Assembly: GCA_019894955.1 (NCBI GenBank)
Contig: JAGXNQ010000009.1
Coordinates: forward strand, 1,974-37,009
Direction: 5' to 3'
DNA length: 35,036 bases
From: Promethearchaeota archaeon
GTDB taxonomy: Archaea; Asgardarchaeota; Lokiarchaeia; Sigyniarchaeales; SOKP01
Notes under the pieces: generated by a model
What the model was told of the DNA's origin: nothing
Database searches by the model: none
What the model saw: the letters and a program-made list of their open reading frames with translations, nothing else
Shown: piece after piece, positions 14,207 through 22,875 of the stretch
Position numbering within the stretch: position 1 is the stretch's first letter
How the letters are laid out: each line of letters starts with the position of its first letter
Program-made: the position numbers and the translations under genes

Positions 14207-15608
14207 ACTCTTCTTTTTTATTAAGTTTAGCATAGAAGTGCAAGAAGTAATAAATGAATCGACGTGCATCTAATATTGATTCAACTTGAATAAATTCGTT
14301 GGGCGCATGGGCATTCCCTCCAATTCCTAGTCCTCCAACAATGAAATTTAAACCCAATTCATTCTTTATACTGCTAAGAGGAGCAGCAGCAGCGCTCAAA
14401 GGCCACTCTTCATATTTAATATCTAAGAATTCGAAACTTTTGTGAATGCTTAAAATTAAATTTGTATCTCTTTTAACACGAGAGCCTTCATAACCAATAT
14501 TCTTTATCAAATCTATGTGAGAACGAGATTTTTTGTTATAATTATCCACGATCTTTTTAATCTCTTGGTAAATTGTATCGATTTTTATGTCATGAGCATA
14601 CCTAATGTCAATATTACACTCTGCATAATTGGGAACCACATTTTTGATTCCCCCATCAATATATCCTGATTTTATTGTAGAGATATTAAAACTTGGGTGG
14701 AATAAATAATTATAAAATGATTTTTCATCATTTGTTACGAGTGATTGGTTTATACCTCTTTTTTTCTTGACGGTAATAAAAGATGTTTTTGTACTTAGAT
14801 TATTCATTAAATCTCGTTCTTCTTGGTTAATTTTATAAGTTTGCTTAAGGGAATCAATTTTAAAATTACCATCAAAGTGAATTGAGTTGAGAACGGATAT
14901 TAAATCATTTACAGGATTTGGAATCATTGAACCAAATGAAGAATGAACTTCATTATTTTCCGTACTTGCTATTATGGTTAATGAAAGGATTCCTTTATAT
15001 CCTAACTTTAAAATAGCTGTTCTATTTAGTTCCTGTTTCATAGCGGGATAATAAGCATCGACGCAATCATGGAAAAGTTCTTTTTTTGTGTGAAGTAGTT
15101 TTAATAATGTGGGAGATCCCTGTTCCTCCTCACTATCAAAAACTAACAAGAGAGACATTGGTAACATATCTCTTTCTTTCATGATTCTTAATATATTTAA
15201 AAAACATAATAATGGAGTCTTAGAATTATAAGCTCCTCTTGAGATTAAGCAATCTCCTAAAGTATCCAAAGGGCTCTTTAAGATTGAAAATTCTCCGCTA
15301 AATGGTTCAACTATCCACATATCGTGATTATTGACGGGTTGAGTATCATACATCATATAAATTAATAAAATAGCCTTGCTTTGACCTTTAATCCATGAAA
15401 AAGTGAGTGGATTAATGACTCCAGGTATATCAATTGATTTTTCAACCATATTAGAAATATAAGACTTCAAGAAGTCTCTTGCTTTCGAAACTCCTTCTGG
15501 ATTTAATGTAGTACTGGGAATTTTTAAAAAAGGAATCAATTCTTCCTTAATAAAGTGGTTATTTGAGTCATTTATTATTCGATCTATTTCCAAGTCATGC
15601 AATTTCAT
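14193..15608 (-). CDS. M20-family metallohydrolase with altered metal-site motifs
   Basis: A 471-residue protein with the two-domain layout of M20 peptidases/deacylases (carboxypeptidase G2, DapE, ArgE). Landmarks: LLIYMMYDTQPV (82-92) where typical members have GHYDVQP, SRGAYNSKTPL (123-133) where they have GRGA-D-D-KG, FDSEEEQGSPTL (157-168) with the acidic pair, an inserted dimerisation-type domain (about 200-360), and GNAHAPNEF near the C-terminus with the last metal histidine. The first His ligand is Met and the bridging Asp is Asn. I have an impression that MMYDTQP is shared by a wider M20 subgroup, so this may be a distinct chemistry rather than decay. Substrate unknown. It diverges from a Roadblock gene with 59 bases between starts. 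Confidence 0.85.
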   Translation of the reverse strand: MKLHDLEIDRIINDSNNHFIKEELIPFLKIPSTTLNPEGVSKARDFLKSYISNMVEKSIDIPGVINPLTFSWIKGQSKAILLIYMMYDTQPVNNHDMWIVEPFSGEFSILKSPLDTLGDCLISRGAYNSKTPLLCFLNILRIMKERDMLPMSLLLVFDSEEEQGSPTLLKLLHTKKELFHDCVDAYYPAMKQELNRTAILKLGYKGILSLTIIASTENNEVHSSFGSMIPNPVNDLISVLNSIHFDGNFKIDSLKQTYKINQEERDLMNNLSTKTSFITVKKKRGINQSLVTNDEKSFYNYLFHPSFNISTIKSGYIDGGIKNVVPNYAECNIDIRYAHDIKIDTIYQEIKKIVDNYNKKSRSHIDLIKNIGYEGSRVKRDTNLILSIHKSFEFLDIKYEEWPLSAAAAPLSSIKNELGLNFIVGGLGIGGNAHAPNEFIQVESILDARRFIYYFLHFYAKLNKKEEFNRK

Positions 15609-15667
15609 ATGTATTAAAAATTTATAATCGGATTAATTAAACTATTTATCAGTGATAAAAGATTAAA

Positions 15668-16063
15668 ATGTCAAAAGAGTCTTCAGAACAGCCAGTAGTC
15701 AAGAATGTTAGACTAATATTAGATGAAATAAAAAAGAAAGGAAATTTAAATGGGGTCCTCTTTTCTTATAAAGAAGGAAGTTTAATTGCTGATAATATAG
15801 AAGCTCAATTAGACAAGTCCGTTTTTTCATCAATGTGTGCTTCAGTTTTAGAAAGTGCTTCTAGTTTAGGTAAATCATCTGGTGGTTTAAAGCTTAAAAA
15901 AATAATAACTGAATTAGAATCTCAAATAATCATTATACTTGAGTGCAGCGATGATACTTTTTTAACCTTACTTCTAAACCAGAATTCAGAAACGGGCAAG
16001 ATACTAAGTAATATTAATTATTACATAAGGAAGATTATATTACTTTACGAACAGAGAAAATGA
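15668..16063 (+). CDS. Roadblock/LC7-like protein (second copy)
   Basis: A 131-residue single-domain protein with the Roadblock pattern: helix (VRLILDEIKKKGNLN), strand GVLFSYKEGSLIADNI, a long helix (KSVFSSMCASVLESASSLGKSS), strands (KKIITELESQIIIILECSDDTFLTLLLNQ) and a final helix (GKILSNINYYIRKIILLYE). It is clearly divergent from the copy at 7513-7890 and has ordinary AT-rich codon use. Such proteins regulate or scaffold small GTPases. It is divergent from the M20 gene and convergent with the M28 peptidase gene (about 20 bases between ends), so the neighbours give no functional link. Confidence 0.85.
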   Translation: MSKESSEQPVVKNVRLILDEIKKKGNLNGVLFSYKEGSLIADNIEAQLDKSVFSSMCASVLESASSLGKSSGGLKLKKIITELESQIIIILECSDDTFLTLLLNQNSETGKILSNINYYIRKIILLYEQRK

Positions 16064-16083
16064 AAGAAAAAAATAATTTTTAT

Positions 16084-17349
16084 TTATTCTTTATCAAGTT
16101 TCATTAAATATTTCAAGCAAATTTCAGCCATTTGTCCCAGAGCTTCTTTCTCAATAACATCAGGAGTATCATAACGAGTATGATAAAATGGTGCTAATTC
16201 TTTTCCAAGATCTAAACCCCCAAGTGAAGCTGCAGGTATGCTTTTTTTACTAAAAGCAGCAGCATCTGTTGCTCCAAATGAAAGCGAGGCGATTTTCGCT
16301 TTAGAATTAATTTCGTGTGCGATTTCATAAATTGGCTCATAAATCATTGGATCGTGTTTTGTTCCAATTCCCGGTTCTTTATCGAGTATTACCAGAGTAT
16401 CCTTTTTAGCGATTCCGTCCATATTTACAACAATCGTCCCATTATTCTTTAATTCTTCGTAATGCATCTTTACATAACGTTTTGCGCCTCTTAACCCAGA
16501 TTCTTCTCCTGCAAAAGAAATTAATAATACTCTAGTGTGTTTAGGATAGAAATTATCATCATTTTTATGATCAAACAAGAATTTCCCTATTCCTAATACA
16601 ATACTAACTCCAGAAAGGTTATCAAATGCTCCCAAAACGGGTTTATAACTGTGGAATAAAACGTATACTGCAACTATGGGTGTAAAGCAAATGAAAATAA
16701 CTCCAAAGATGAGAAATAGGAGAGAAAGTTCAATTCTTAGTAGAAATAAGATAAATTTCAATAATATTCCTATTAGAGTAATTCCAACTGCAATGTATCC
16801 TACATTGATAATAATCTGTCCAAAACGCTTTAAATAATAGAATGTGTTGAACTCAAATGCTGAATCATGATGAGCTGAGAAAATTATTGTATGTTTAACT
16901 TCTCCTTTAGGCTCTATTGATCCAACAATATTTCTTGAAGTTCTTTTTGGAAATAAGAAATCATAAGTTTCATAGTACTTCATAACCTCAAGGATAAAAT
17001 AGCTTATAGTAATTATAATCAATATTATTGAAATTAGTAAGAATAATCCGCTATAATCATTAGAGAGGGGAATTACATTTAAATCGACTAACAAACTCAT
17101 CCAGTACAAGATTATTGATACACACACTATCAATGCACCATAACGAATTCCTCCTAAAAAAGCATGAGGACTACTTACATATTCTTCTTGATGGGTTTCA
17201 TCACAAAATTGTGTAAACTCTTGTTCTATAATATCTCCTGCTTCTAATTCTTGTACTGTACCTGATTCTCTTGGTCCAACATCCTTACATATTTTTTCTA
17301 TAAAATCTTGCATGTAATTGCTAAATTTTTCATCTATCAATTCTATCAC
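16084..17349 (-). CDS. Membrane-anchored M28-family zinc peptidase
   Basis: The M28 (aminopeptidase S / glutamate carboxypeptidase-like) zinc motifs are all present: SAHHDS (158-163; H161, D162), AFDNLSG (241-247; bridging D243), AGEESG (280-285; base E282 and metal E283), NMDG (309-312; D311) and FYHTRYD (388-394; H390). Four hydrophobic helices are predicted at about 70-90, 102-122, 180-200 and 207-232; the second pair falls between the first two zinc motifs, inside the catalytic fold. The active site is probably held at the membrane. The frame opens with GTG 17349, and alternative starts exist. The peptide substrate is unknown. The gene is followed by the convergent Roadblock gene. Confidence 0.9.
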   Translation of the reverse strand: MIELIDEKFSNYMQDFIEKICKDVGPRESGTVQELEAGDIIEQEFTQFCDETHQEEYVSSPHAFLGGIRYGALIVCVSIILYWMSLLVDLNVIPLSNDYSGLFLLISIILIIITISYFILEVMKYYETYDFLFPKRTSRNIVGSIEPKGEVKHTIIFSAHHDSAFEFNTFYYLKRFGQIIINVGYIAVGITLIGILLKFILFLLRIELSLLFLIFGVIFICFTPIVAVYVLFHSYKPVLGAFDNLSGVSIVLGIGKFLFDHKNDDNFYPKHTRVLLISFAGEESGLRGAKRYVKMHYEELKNNGTIVVNMDGIAKKDTLVILDKEPGIGTKHDPMIYEPIYEIAHEINSKAKIASLSFGATDAAAFSKKSIPAASLGGLDLGKELAPFYHTRYDTPDVIEKEALGQMAEICLKYLMKLDKE

Positions 17350-17453
17350 TTCATAATTTAAAATATCCCTTAATGAAATTTAATGAAGCAATCAGTAATA
17401 AAGTTAGGTTGATTTCATGTGAAGAATTAATTCTTAAAGGTTAAGGATTATAA

Positions 17454-18884
17454 CTATAATAAACTCATCCATTTGGGTTCTATCCTTTCTAAAGCTTTTT
17501 CGATTTCCTTTCTTACCTCAAAATCGTCATCTCCTAAAGATTGAATCAATGGATTTATAGATTTTTCATCACAAATTTTTCCTAGCGCTTTAGCAACAGA
17601 GATTCTAATCCGAGAGTCTTTACTATGAAGCAATTCATGAAAAATTTCCAATGAATCTTCATCTTTTAGTTTTCCTAAAGCATTAATAGCCCAACTTCTA
17701 ACATAAATATCATTATCTTCTAAACATTTAACAAGAGATTTAACAGCACTAGCATTCCCGATATTTTTAAGTAAATCCACAACCGCTCTCCGAATTCTCC
17801 AATCCTCACTTTCTATTTGTGATTCTGAGATTTCAATGATAATATCTGAATTAAATTTTGATAGTGAATTAGTAATTGACCTCCTAACAGACGATTTTGA
17901 ATCATTCAAACGACTCACGAGAAGATCTATAGACTCTTCATCTACTAATTCTCCCAAAATTTTGGCACTGTATTTTCTTACTTGCCAAATACTGGCATTT
18001 ATTCCTTCACGGATAAGATTTATTTGGGATTTATCTTGTTTCAAAGTTTTTAGGATTGCTGAATAAGCTAATCTTCTTATTTTTCCATCTTTACTGTTTA
18101 GTAGTTTCATTAAAAATTTAATTGATTCAGGTTTTTTTAGTAGACCCAGAATCTTTACTGCTTCTCTCCGTGCAATTGGATTTCTTTTATTTATGATATT
18201 ATTTACGAGTTTTAAATCTCCTTCTCGTTTTATAATGGTATAAAGGGCTCTAACAGTGCTTTTCCTTATCAACTCATCCTCGTATTTTAGGAAATTGATT
18301 AAAGGTTTAATTGCTTTTTTTACACCAACATGACCTAAAAAAAGAATGGCTTGATTTATCACATGCAAATCCTCGTCATTTAGCATAAGAATTATCTGAT
18401 CTAAATCTTCTTCATCTGAGATTTTTTCTAAAGCTTTTATCGCATTTTTTCTAACAACCGCATTTTTATCATGTAGAAGATCAATAAGATATGTTTTAGT
18501 TGTTTTATTTGAAAATTCGCCCAAAATAAGAGGGATTGATTTTCTTATATTTAAATTATCAATATCCATGAAAAGCGGAAGTACTTCCTTTAAATCACAT
18601 TTCTTTATTATTTTGACAATAGTGGAGATTAAATTCTCATGAATTTCTAATCTATGTTGAGTTAATTCAATTAATGGTAAAAGCGATTCTGAATCACTAA
18701 TTTCACCTAAAAATTTTATTGCTAATGCTTTATTATCAATGTCAGGATCTTTTAATGCTTCTATATATAGAGGTAATTTAATCGATTTATCTTTAACATT
18801 GCCATTTTCAAGTATCTTTTTTCTAGCCTTTCCATTTTTCTCACGTTGATATTTAATCAATAAAATATTCTCATTTAAACTCAA
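17454..18884 (-). CDS. HEAT-repeat (PBS-lyase type) scaffold protein
   Basis: The 476-residue product consists almost wholly of about fourteen 30-32-residue helical repeats of the form 'D-x-x-(V/I)-R-x-x-A-(I/V)-x-A-L-x-x-(I/L)-x-(D/E)-x-x-x-(I/L)-x-x-L-(I/L)-x-x-L-x-D'. Examples are DIYVRSWAINALGKLKDEDS and DSRIRISVAKALGKICDEKS. Such arrays form curved solenoids that bind other proteins. No catalytic residues, signal peptide or membrane segment are seen. The start is TTG 18884, with a GTGA sequence seven bases earlier. It is the nearest upstream gene on the minus strand to the M28 peptidase (104 bases) and diverges from the GH2 gene. A partner cannot be inferred. Confidence 0.9.
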   Translation of the reverse strand: MSLNENILLIKYQREKNGKARKKILENGNVKDKSIKLPLYIEALKDPDIDNKALAIKFLGEISDSESLLPLIELTQHRLEIHENLISTIVKIIKKCDLKEVLPLFMDIDNLNIRKSIPLILGEFSNKTTKTYLIDLLHDKNAVVRKNAIKALEKISDEEDLDQIILMLNDEDLHVINQAILFLGHVGVKKAIKPLINFLKYEDELIRKSTVRALYTIIKREGDLKLVNNIINKRNPIARREAVKILGLLKKPESIKFLMKLLNSKDGKIRRLAYSAILKTLKQDKSQINLIREGINASIWQVRKYSAKILGELVDEESIDLLVSRLNDSKSSVRRSITNSLSKFNSDIIIEISESQIESEDWRIRRAVVDLLKNIGNASAVKSLVKCLEDNDIYVRSWAINALGKLKDEDSLEIFHELLHSKDSRIRISVAKALGKICDEKSINPLIQSLGDDDFEVRKEIEKALERIEPKWMSLL

Positions 18885-19036
18885 ATTAAGTCACTTAACC
18901 TTTTCTGCACGAAAAATACAACTATGGATATTTATGTTTAGTGATTTCATAAATTGCTCTTTATAATATCTAAAACTAATCAAAAAATTACTTAAATAAC
19001 ATTCATTTTAATTAGCTGCTCTAAGGTGTTGAAAAT

Positions 19037-21067
19037 ATGGAAGGTAATCTATTTACTGATAGAAAATGGATGTTTATTAAAAAAAATGTGCAAGGCGCTT
19101 TTAAAAATGAGTTTAAAGATGACGATTGGGAAAAAATAACTATACCTCATACTTGGAATTCTCTTGATGTTCAAAATGGAGGGGGAAAGAAACGGGGAAT
19201 TATTGGACATAATAATCCAGGATATTATAGGGGAATTGGATGGTATAGATTAAATTTTAAAGTTCCTGAAGAATATCATGATAATAGAGTCTTTATTCGT
19301 TTTGAAGCGGCAGGAAGTATAGCAGAAGTTTTCTTAAATGAAGTTTCTATTGGAAAACATTTGGGAGCTTTTTCCGCTTTTTGTTATGAATTAACAGATC
19401 ATGTCATATTCACAGAAAATAATATTTTAGCCGTAAAAGTAGATAATTCATGGAGAGATGATTTACCCCCATTAGGTGGCGATTTTCCCGTGATGGGGGG
19501 TATATATCGACCAGTTCAATTAATTTTTAAAGAAAAAACATGTATTTCACCTTTGGATCATGCATCATCAGGAGTATACATTATCCAAAATAAAGTATCT
19601 GATAATAAAGCAGAATTAGAGCTATTAGTCAATATCTCAAGTAAGGATGAAAATGATAAGGTGATTATGAAAAGTACTATTATTAGAGAAGATGGGACTG
19701 TAGAACAAGAATTAAGTAAAGATATAAAAATCTTACCCGGAGAAAAAAAACAAGTTTTAAAAATTGAAATATCAAACCCACATTTATGGAATGGTCTTAC
19801 TGATCCTTATCTATATCAGGTAAAAGTAGAGCTTATTCAAAATAACCATATAGTTGATCAAGTTATTCAACCCTTAGGAATTAGATATTATCACATTGAT
19901 CCAGAAAATGGTTTCTTTCTTAATGGAAAAGAATATCCTATTTCTGGAGTTAACAGGCATCAAGATCGCTTAAATAAAGGATGGGCATTATCTAAAGAAG
20001 ATCAAAATGAGGATTTAAAATTGATGCTTGAAATGGGTGTAACAGCTGTTAGATTAGCTCATTATCAACATTCAGAATATTTTTATAGCCAATGCGATAA
20101 AAAAGGGATTTTAGTTTGGGCAGAGCTTGCAATTGTTAACAAGGTTAATTTTTCCAAACGATTTTTTAACAATAGCAAGGAAATGTTAATTGAACTGATT
20201 AGACAAAATTATAACCATCCTTCAATATTTACTTGGAGCCTCGCAAATGAAATTGGAATGTTTCAATTACGGAGTCCAGTAAAAATCATGAAAAAACTTA
20301 ATAAAATTGCTCATGAAGAAGACCCGAATAGACCAACCATTCTTGCTGCAATTTCACTCGCATTTTTTAGAAAAAAACTCCATAGAGTTACTGATTTGAT
20401 CGGTTGGAATAATTATCCCGGTTGGTATTATTTTAAAGCTAATAAAATGGGATCTCACCTAAAAAAATTCAATAAAGTTGGAAATTTAAGAGGATTATGC
20501 GTGAGTGAATATGGTGCGGGTGCGAGCATTTACCATCATAAGCATGATATCACTCATGAGGATAAAGTTAAAGCGATGGGGAAGTTTCATCCTGAAGAGA
20601 AACAAAACATTGTTCATGAAGAGACATACCGACAAATGAAGAGTTTAGCATTTGTATGGGGTACTTTTCTGTGGAACATGTTTGATTTTGCAGTTTCTTA
20701 TCGTAATGAAGGTGATGCTCCAGGTAGAAATGATAAAGGTTTGGTTACCTACGATCGTAAAGTAAAAAAAGATACATACTACTTCTACAAAGCAAATTGG
20801 ACAAAAGAGCCATCAGTATATATAACGAGTCGTAGAGCTATTGAAAGAATGGATAAAATTACAGATATCAAGGTTTATTCAAATTGCGATGAAGTAGAAT
20901 TGAAAATTAATGGTGAATTAATTGGTTTGATGATGAAAGAAGATTTGTGTATTTTTAGGTCTGAAAATTGTACTTTAAATGAAGGACAAAACGAAATAAA
21001 AATCACAGGATTCAATAGAGACGAAAAAATTATAGACTCTTGCATATGGAATTTTTCCAAAGAATAA
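19037..21067 (+). CDS. Glycoside hydrolase family 2 (beta-galactosidase/glucuronidase type)
   Basis: A 676-residue retaining glycosidase. The N-terminal jelly-roll (DDDWEKITIPHTWN, then GWYRLNFKVPEEYHDNRVFIRFEAAGSIAEVFLN), immunoglobulin-like middle domain (about 185-290) and TIM barrel (about 295-600) are in the GH2 order. The acid/base is E405 in SLANEIG and the nucleophile E491 in CVSEYGAG; GVNRHQDRLNKGWALS and VRLAHYQHSEYFY are the usual substrate-pocket strands. There is no signal peptide, so it acts in the cytoplasm. GGTG precedes ATG 19037. Its neighbours, a sulfatase and an MFS transporter, suggest an imported sulfated oligosaccharide. The sugar specificity (galactoside, glucuronide or mannoside) cannot be fixed from sequence alone. 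It is convergent with the beta-helix gene (16 bases). Confidence 0.95.
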   Translation: MEGNLFTDRKWMFIKKNVQGAFKNEFKDDDWEKITIPHTWNSLDVQNGGGKKRGIIGHNNPGYYRGIGWYRLNFKVPEEYHDNRVFIRFEAAGSIAEVFLNEVSIGKHLGAFSAFCYELTDHVIFTENNILAVKVDNSWRDDLPPLGGDFPVMGGIYRPVQLIFKEKTCISPLDHASSGVYIIQNKVSDNKAELELLVNISSKDENDKVIMKSTIIREDGTVEQELSKDIKILPGEKKQVLKIEISNPHLWNGLTDPYLYQVKVELIQNNHIVDQVIQPLGIRYYHIDPENGFFLNGKEYPISGVNRHQDRLNKGWALSKEDQNEDLKLMLEMGVTAVRLAHYQHSEYFYSQCDKKGILVWAELAIVNKVNFSKRFFNNSKEMLIELIRQNYNHPSIFTWSLANEIGMFQLRSPVKIMKKLNKIAHEEDPNRPTILAAISLAFFRKKLHRVTDLIGWNNYPGWYYFKANKMGSHLKKFNKVGNLRGLCVSEYGAGASIYHHKHDITHEDKVKAMGKFHPEEKQNIVHEETYRQMKSLAFVWGTFLWNMFDFAVSYRNEGDAPGRNDKGLVTYDRKVKKDTYYFYKANWTKEPSVYITSRRAIERMDKITDIKVYSNCDEVELKINGELIGLMMKEDLCIFRSENCTLNEGQNEIKITGFNRDEKIIDSCIWNFSKE

Positions 21068-21083
21068 AGATAGCTTAATTTTG

Positions 21084-22766
21084 TTATCGTGATTTTACAG
21101 GCTGACCGCATTGAACACAATAACTCGCATCATCAGGATTGTTAAGACCACAATATTGGCAGATTAAATTACCAATTGGAATAATTTTGATTTTTTCTGT
21201 AATATCCACTTTTTTGGTTTCCACTTCTTTAACCACTACCTTCTCTGTGATTTCTATTTCTTTAGGTATAAAGACTTCTTTTTCAGTTGGTTCTTCAGAA
21301 GCTAAACCTATCACTTCTATGATCTGTTTCTTATCTGCTCTATCTTCTATTTCTGGTACTTCCTCTACTTCTCTGAATTCTTCCTCTATAGGTAATTCTT
21401 CAGGATATTTTACACTAATTTCTATTATCTCTTCTTCTTGTGATATTTCCTCCAAAGCAATAACTTCCACTTCTTCTAACTTATCTTGTTTTATGGGATA
21501 CTGCTCTTGAACAACAATCTCCTTCTCTTGTAAAGTAGCTAATTCTAAAGGCTTTTCTTCTAAAGTGATCTTACGTTTAGATGATCTTTTTCTTCTTGAA
21601 ATGATGATCCCCATGATCGCTGCTATTGAGATCCCTACGATTAAACTTATTTCTAGAATAGGAACTCCTTCCAGGCAGATACCTTGATGGTCTTGGATAT
21701 CTTCACCATTTCCATTAAATTCGTTATTTGAAACTTCATTACATGTAGAATCTCCATCTAGATTTATTCCAATTCCATTGTTATTAATTACATTTGATGA
21801 GATTCTATTTCCATAACTACTTAATACATTTACTCCGTAAGAGTTACTAATTATAGTGTTATTCGTAATGATATTATCATCGCTATCTTCCAAAATTATA
21901 CCATTATTCGAGTTTTCTGTTATCGTGTTATTTGAAATTTTGTTATTATTACTTCCTGCTATATTTATTCCATTATAATTACTTTTTGCCGTGTTGTTAA
22001 AAATGGAGGTATTGTTACTACTCCATAAATAAATTCCATTATTATTGCTTACCGTATTGTCAACAATGATATTGTAGTCACTTAAGTATAAGATTATCGC
22101 GTGCGCTTTATTATCTGAAATATTGCTATAATCCCCAAAAAAAACAAAAATTTCCCAATAACCATTATAATTTACGGTATTTCCCGAAATCGTGTTGTAA
22201 GCTCCAACAGAATATATCCCACCATTCGTATTATATTCTACAATGTTTCCTGAAATCATATTGTTAGTACTTTGTTCTAATCTTATTCCATTATCATTGT
22301 TATTATTAGCACTATTATTCAGAATGACGTTATCACTTCCATGATATAAATATATCCCATTTTGATTGAGTGAACAGTTATTATTGATTAAATGTCCATT
22401 CTCAACATTATTAAAATAGATTCCCGCATAAAGATTACCTCCCGAATTATATACAGTACAATTTTCAATTTTAAAGTACATATTGGAATTTTCAATTTCG
22501 ATGCAATTTCCAATATCCCCACCATCTATTATTAAATCTTGAATTATATATGGATCGGAAGGAGTACCGCTTCCAGTACACTCTCCAGCATTTTTTAATA
22601 GTATCCAATCAGTATTGCCATCAACATGAATTCTTCCTGAGACTTTGGAAGTTTTTAAATCAGCAGCATTTCCATATTCACTATTTGAAATACAAAAATT
22701 GTTAATTGAAATAAAGATAATTATCGAAATTAAAATCCAATATGATTTTTTCAGATTGGTTATCAT
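21084..22766 (-). CDS. Surface beta-helix (NosD/CASH-like) protein with a transmembrane helix and cytoplasmic zinc ribbon
   Basis: A 560-residue, clearly modular protein. Residues 1-27 are a signal peptide or N-terminal anchor (basic start, then ILISIIIFISI). Residues 60-100 hold the entry motif GSGTPSDPYIIQDLIIDG of NosD-like proteins. Residues 105-355 are about ten 22-24-residue right-handed beta-helix repeats (N-x-I-x-x-N-x-x-x-x-N-x-x-G-I-x-L), very rich in Asn and with many N-x-S/T glycosylation sequons. Residues 369-390 are a transmembrane helix followed by RRKRSSKRK, so the rest is inside: a long Glu-rich linker (400-530) and a CxxC-CxxC zinc ribbon (CQYCGLNNPDDASYCVQC). The outer part should bind a polysaccharide; the inner ribbon may recruit a partner. 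It is convergent with GH2 and lies downstream of the sulfatase. Confidence 0.88.
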   Translation of the reverse strand: MITNLKKSYWILISIIIFISINNFCISNSEYGNAADLKTSKVSGRIHVDGNTDWILLKNAGECTGSGTPSDPYIIQDLIIDGGDIGNCIEIENSNMYFKIENCTVYNSGGNLYAGIYFNNVENGHLINNNCSLNQNGIYLYHGSDNVILNNSANNNNDNGIRLEQSTNNMISGNIVEYNTNGGIYSVGAYNTISGNTVNYNGYWEIFVFFGDYSNISDNKAHAIILYLSDYNIIVDNTVSNNNGIYLWSSNNTSIFNNTAKSNYNGINIAGSNNNKISNNTITENSNNGIILEDSDDNIITNNTIISNSYGVNVLSSYGNRISSNVINNNGIGINLDGDSTCNEVSNNEFNGNGEDIQDHQGICLEGVPILEISLIVGISIAAIMGIIISRRKRSSKRKITLEEKPLELATLQEKEIVVQEQYPIKQDKLEEVEVIALEEISQEEEIIEISVKYPEELPIEEEFREVEEVPEIEDRADKKQIIEVIGLASEEPTEKEVFIPKEIEITEKVVVKEVETKKVDITEKIKIIPIGNLICQYCGLNNPDDASYCVQCGQPVKSR

Positions 22767-22875
22767 TAAATCATCACAAAATAATGTAGATCTGATTGTT
22801 TATAAAACTTATACAAAAAAGTACCAGCATTTCATGTAAATTTACCATCAAAAAAGAAAAGCATAGATTGAATTT

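Noticed and set aside
21139-21510. Ser/Ile-rich plus-strand frame opposite the Glu-rich linker of the beta-helix protein
   Set aside because: It is the antisense reading of GAA-rich codons, with no protein-like pattern.
21750-22450. Asn-rich periodic sequence that at first looks like a DNA tandem repeat or CRISPR-like array
   Set aside because: The period of about 66-72 bases follows the 22-24-residue beta-helix repeat; the units are not conserved at DNA level and there are no unique spacers.
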